A model generated the notes under the pieces. It saw nothing but the letters and a program-made list of their open reading frames with translations. It was not told the origin of the DNA and made no database searches. Of a DNA stretch of 64,000 nt, positions 63,864 to 64,000 are shown one piece after another; the first letter of the stretch is position 1, and the number at the start of each line of letters is the position of its first letter. Origin of the DNA: Hyphomonas beringensis (lineage in GTDB: Bacteria; Pseudomonadota; Alphaproteobacteria; Caulobacterales; Hyphomonadaceae); the NCBI RefSeq assembly GCF_000682755.1, contig NZ_AWFF01000026.1, forward strand, positions 1 through 64,000. The letters run 5' to 3'. Made by a program: the position numbers and the translations under genes.

Positions 63864-64000
63864 TTAATAACTTGCGCCGATGAGTTCAGCATCGGCCCCA
63901 GTGTCATATGAGGCATCAGGTGTGGTTTGGGTAGAGGGGGACATCTGTGTTGTTGGTGCAGCACGTCGCACATTGTCTCCGCGAATGCGCACATAGGAGA
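63864..64000 (-). CDS. C-terminus of an unidentified gene running out of the window (partial)
   Basis: A minus-strand frame is open from the window edge to a TAA at 63864-63866, giving about 44 residues: the end reads 'SYVRIRGDNVRRAAPTTQ' then a Ser/Thr/Pro linker and 'DAELIGASY'. Codon use resembles real genes (few rare codons, wobble G/C). It probably is the 3' end of a protein whose bulk lies beyond 64000; the family cannot be told from this piece. It lies 48 bases upstream of gshB on the same strand. Confidence 0.5.
   Translation of the reverse strand, partial: SYVRIRGDNVRRAAPTTQMSPSTQTTPDASYDTGADAELIGASY

Overview
The window looks like a chromosomal segment of a high-GC alphaproteobacterium, most likely from the Caulobacterales/Hyphomonadaceae side (inference from gene content and order, not from a search). 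Signs are the clusters rpmH-rnpA-yidC-yihA, argB-HAD nucleotidase-dapD, trpF-trpB-(VOC-cutA)-trpA-accD-folC, and ubiE/ubiB/coaBC beside a divergent mutM, together with AccD lacking the usual zinc-finger cysteines and alphaproteobacterial families such as DUF1036, DUF547, DUF4112 and DUF952. About 65 genes are supported, plus one tRNA-Ser(GGA). I see no rRNA, CRISPR array, prophage or classical insertion sequence.

Layout. 1-2335 is the least ordinary part: palindromic non-coding DNA, a GNAT gene, a small GIY-YIG nuclease gene bracketed on both sides by matching paired inverted repeats (the most interesting feature here), and an AT-richer unknown gene behind argG. 2349-15562 holds argG, a coiled-coil membrane protein, pyrD, a MATE exporter, a PAP2 phosphatase, a dicarboxylate/glutamate symporter, hrpB, an OmpA-domain protein, rluA, and a 46-residue lipoprotein with its own terminator. 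15590-20548 is a minus-strand run in which DUF547, TVP38, a MerA-like flavoprotein and an orphan histidine kinase are overlapped or tightly spaced. 20652-25101 has a serine beta-lactamase-type hydrolase and the ribosome/RNase P/membrane-insertion cluster. 25098-35104 has an acylase, Trk potassium uptake, argB, a double-DUF1036 protein, a nucleotidase, dapD and a serine carboxypeptidase.

35182-47736 is accessory in flavour: a copper-resistance operon (small His/Met-rich protein, CopA, CopB), a lower-GC S41 protease lipoprotein and TetR regulator separated by a perfect 22-bp palindrome, a zinc alcohol dehydrogenase, a lipoprotein alkaline phosphatase with an unknown partner, an EamA permease overlapping gluQ, an unknown membrane protein and msrA. 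47844-50345 has tRNA-Ser, a succinyl-CoA:acetate CoA-transferase-type enzyme and an unusual Asp/Glu-racemase-fold protein. 51186-57040 is the tryptophan/fatty-acid/folate operon. 57044-64000 has coaBC, ubiB, a 57-residue membrane protein, ubiE, mutM, an XRE regulator, a small secreted protein, gshB, and the 3' end of a gene that runs out of the window.

Together the genes cover arginine, lysine, tryptophan, pyrimidine, CoA, ubiquinone, folate, fatty-acid and glutathione synthesis, with envelope, copper and potassium functions between the blocks. Two genes of 46 and 57 codons, both with strong ribosome-binding sites, are annotated here because they are easily missed. Start sites were moved where a Shine-Dalgarno site, signal peptide or family N-terminus argued for it.
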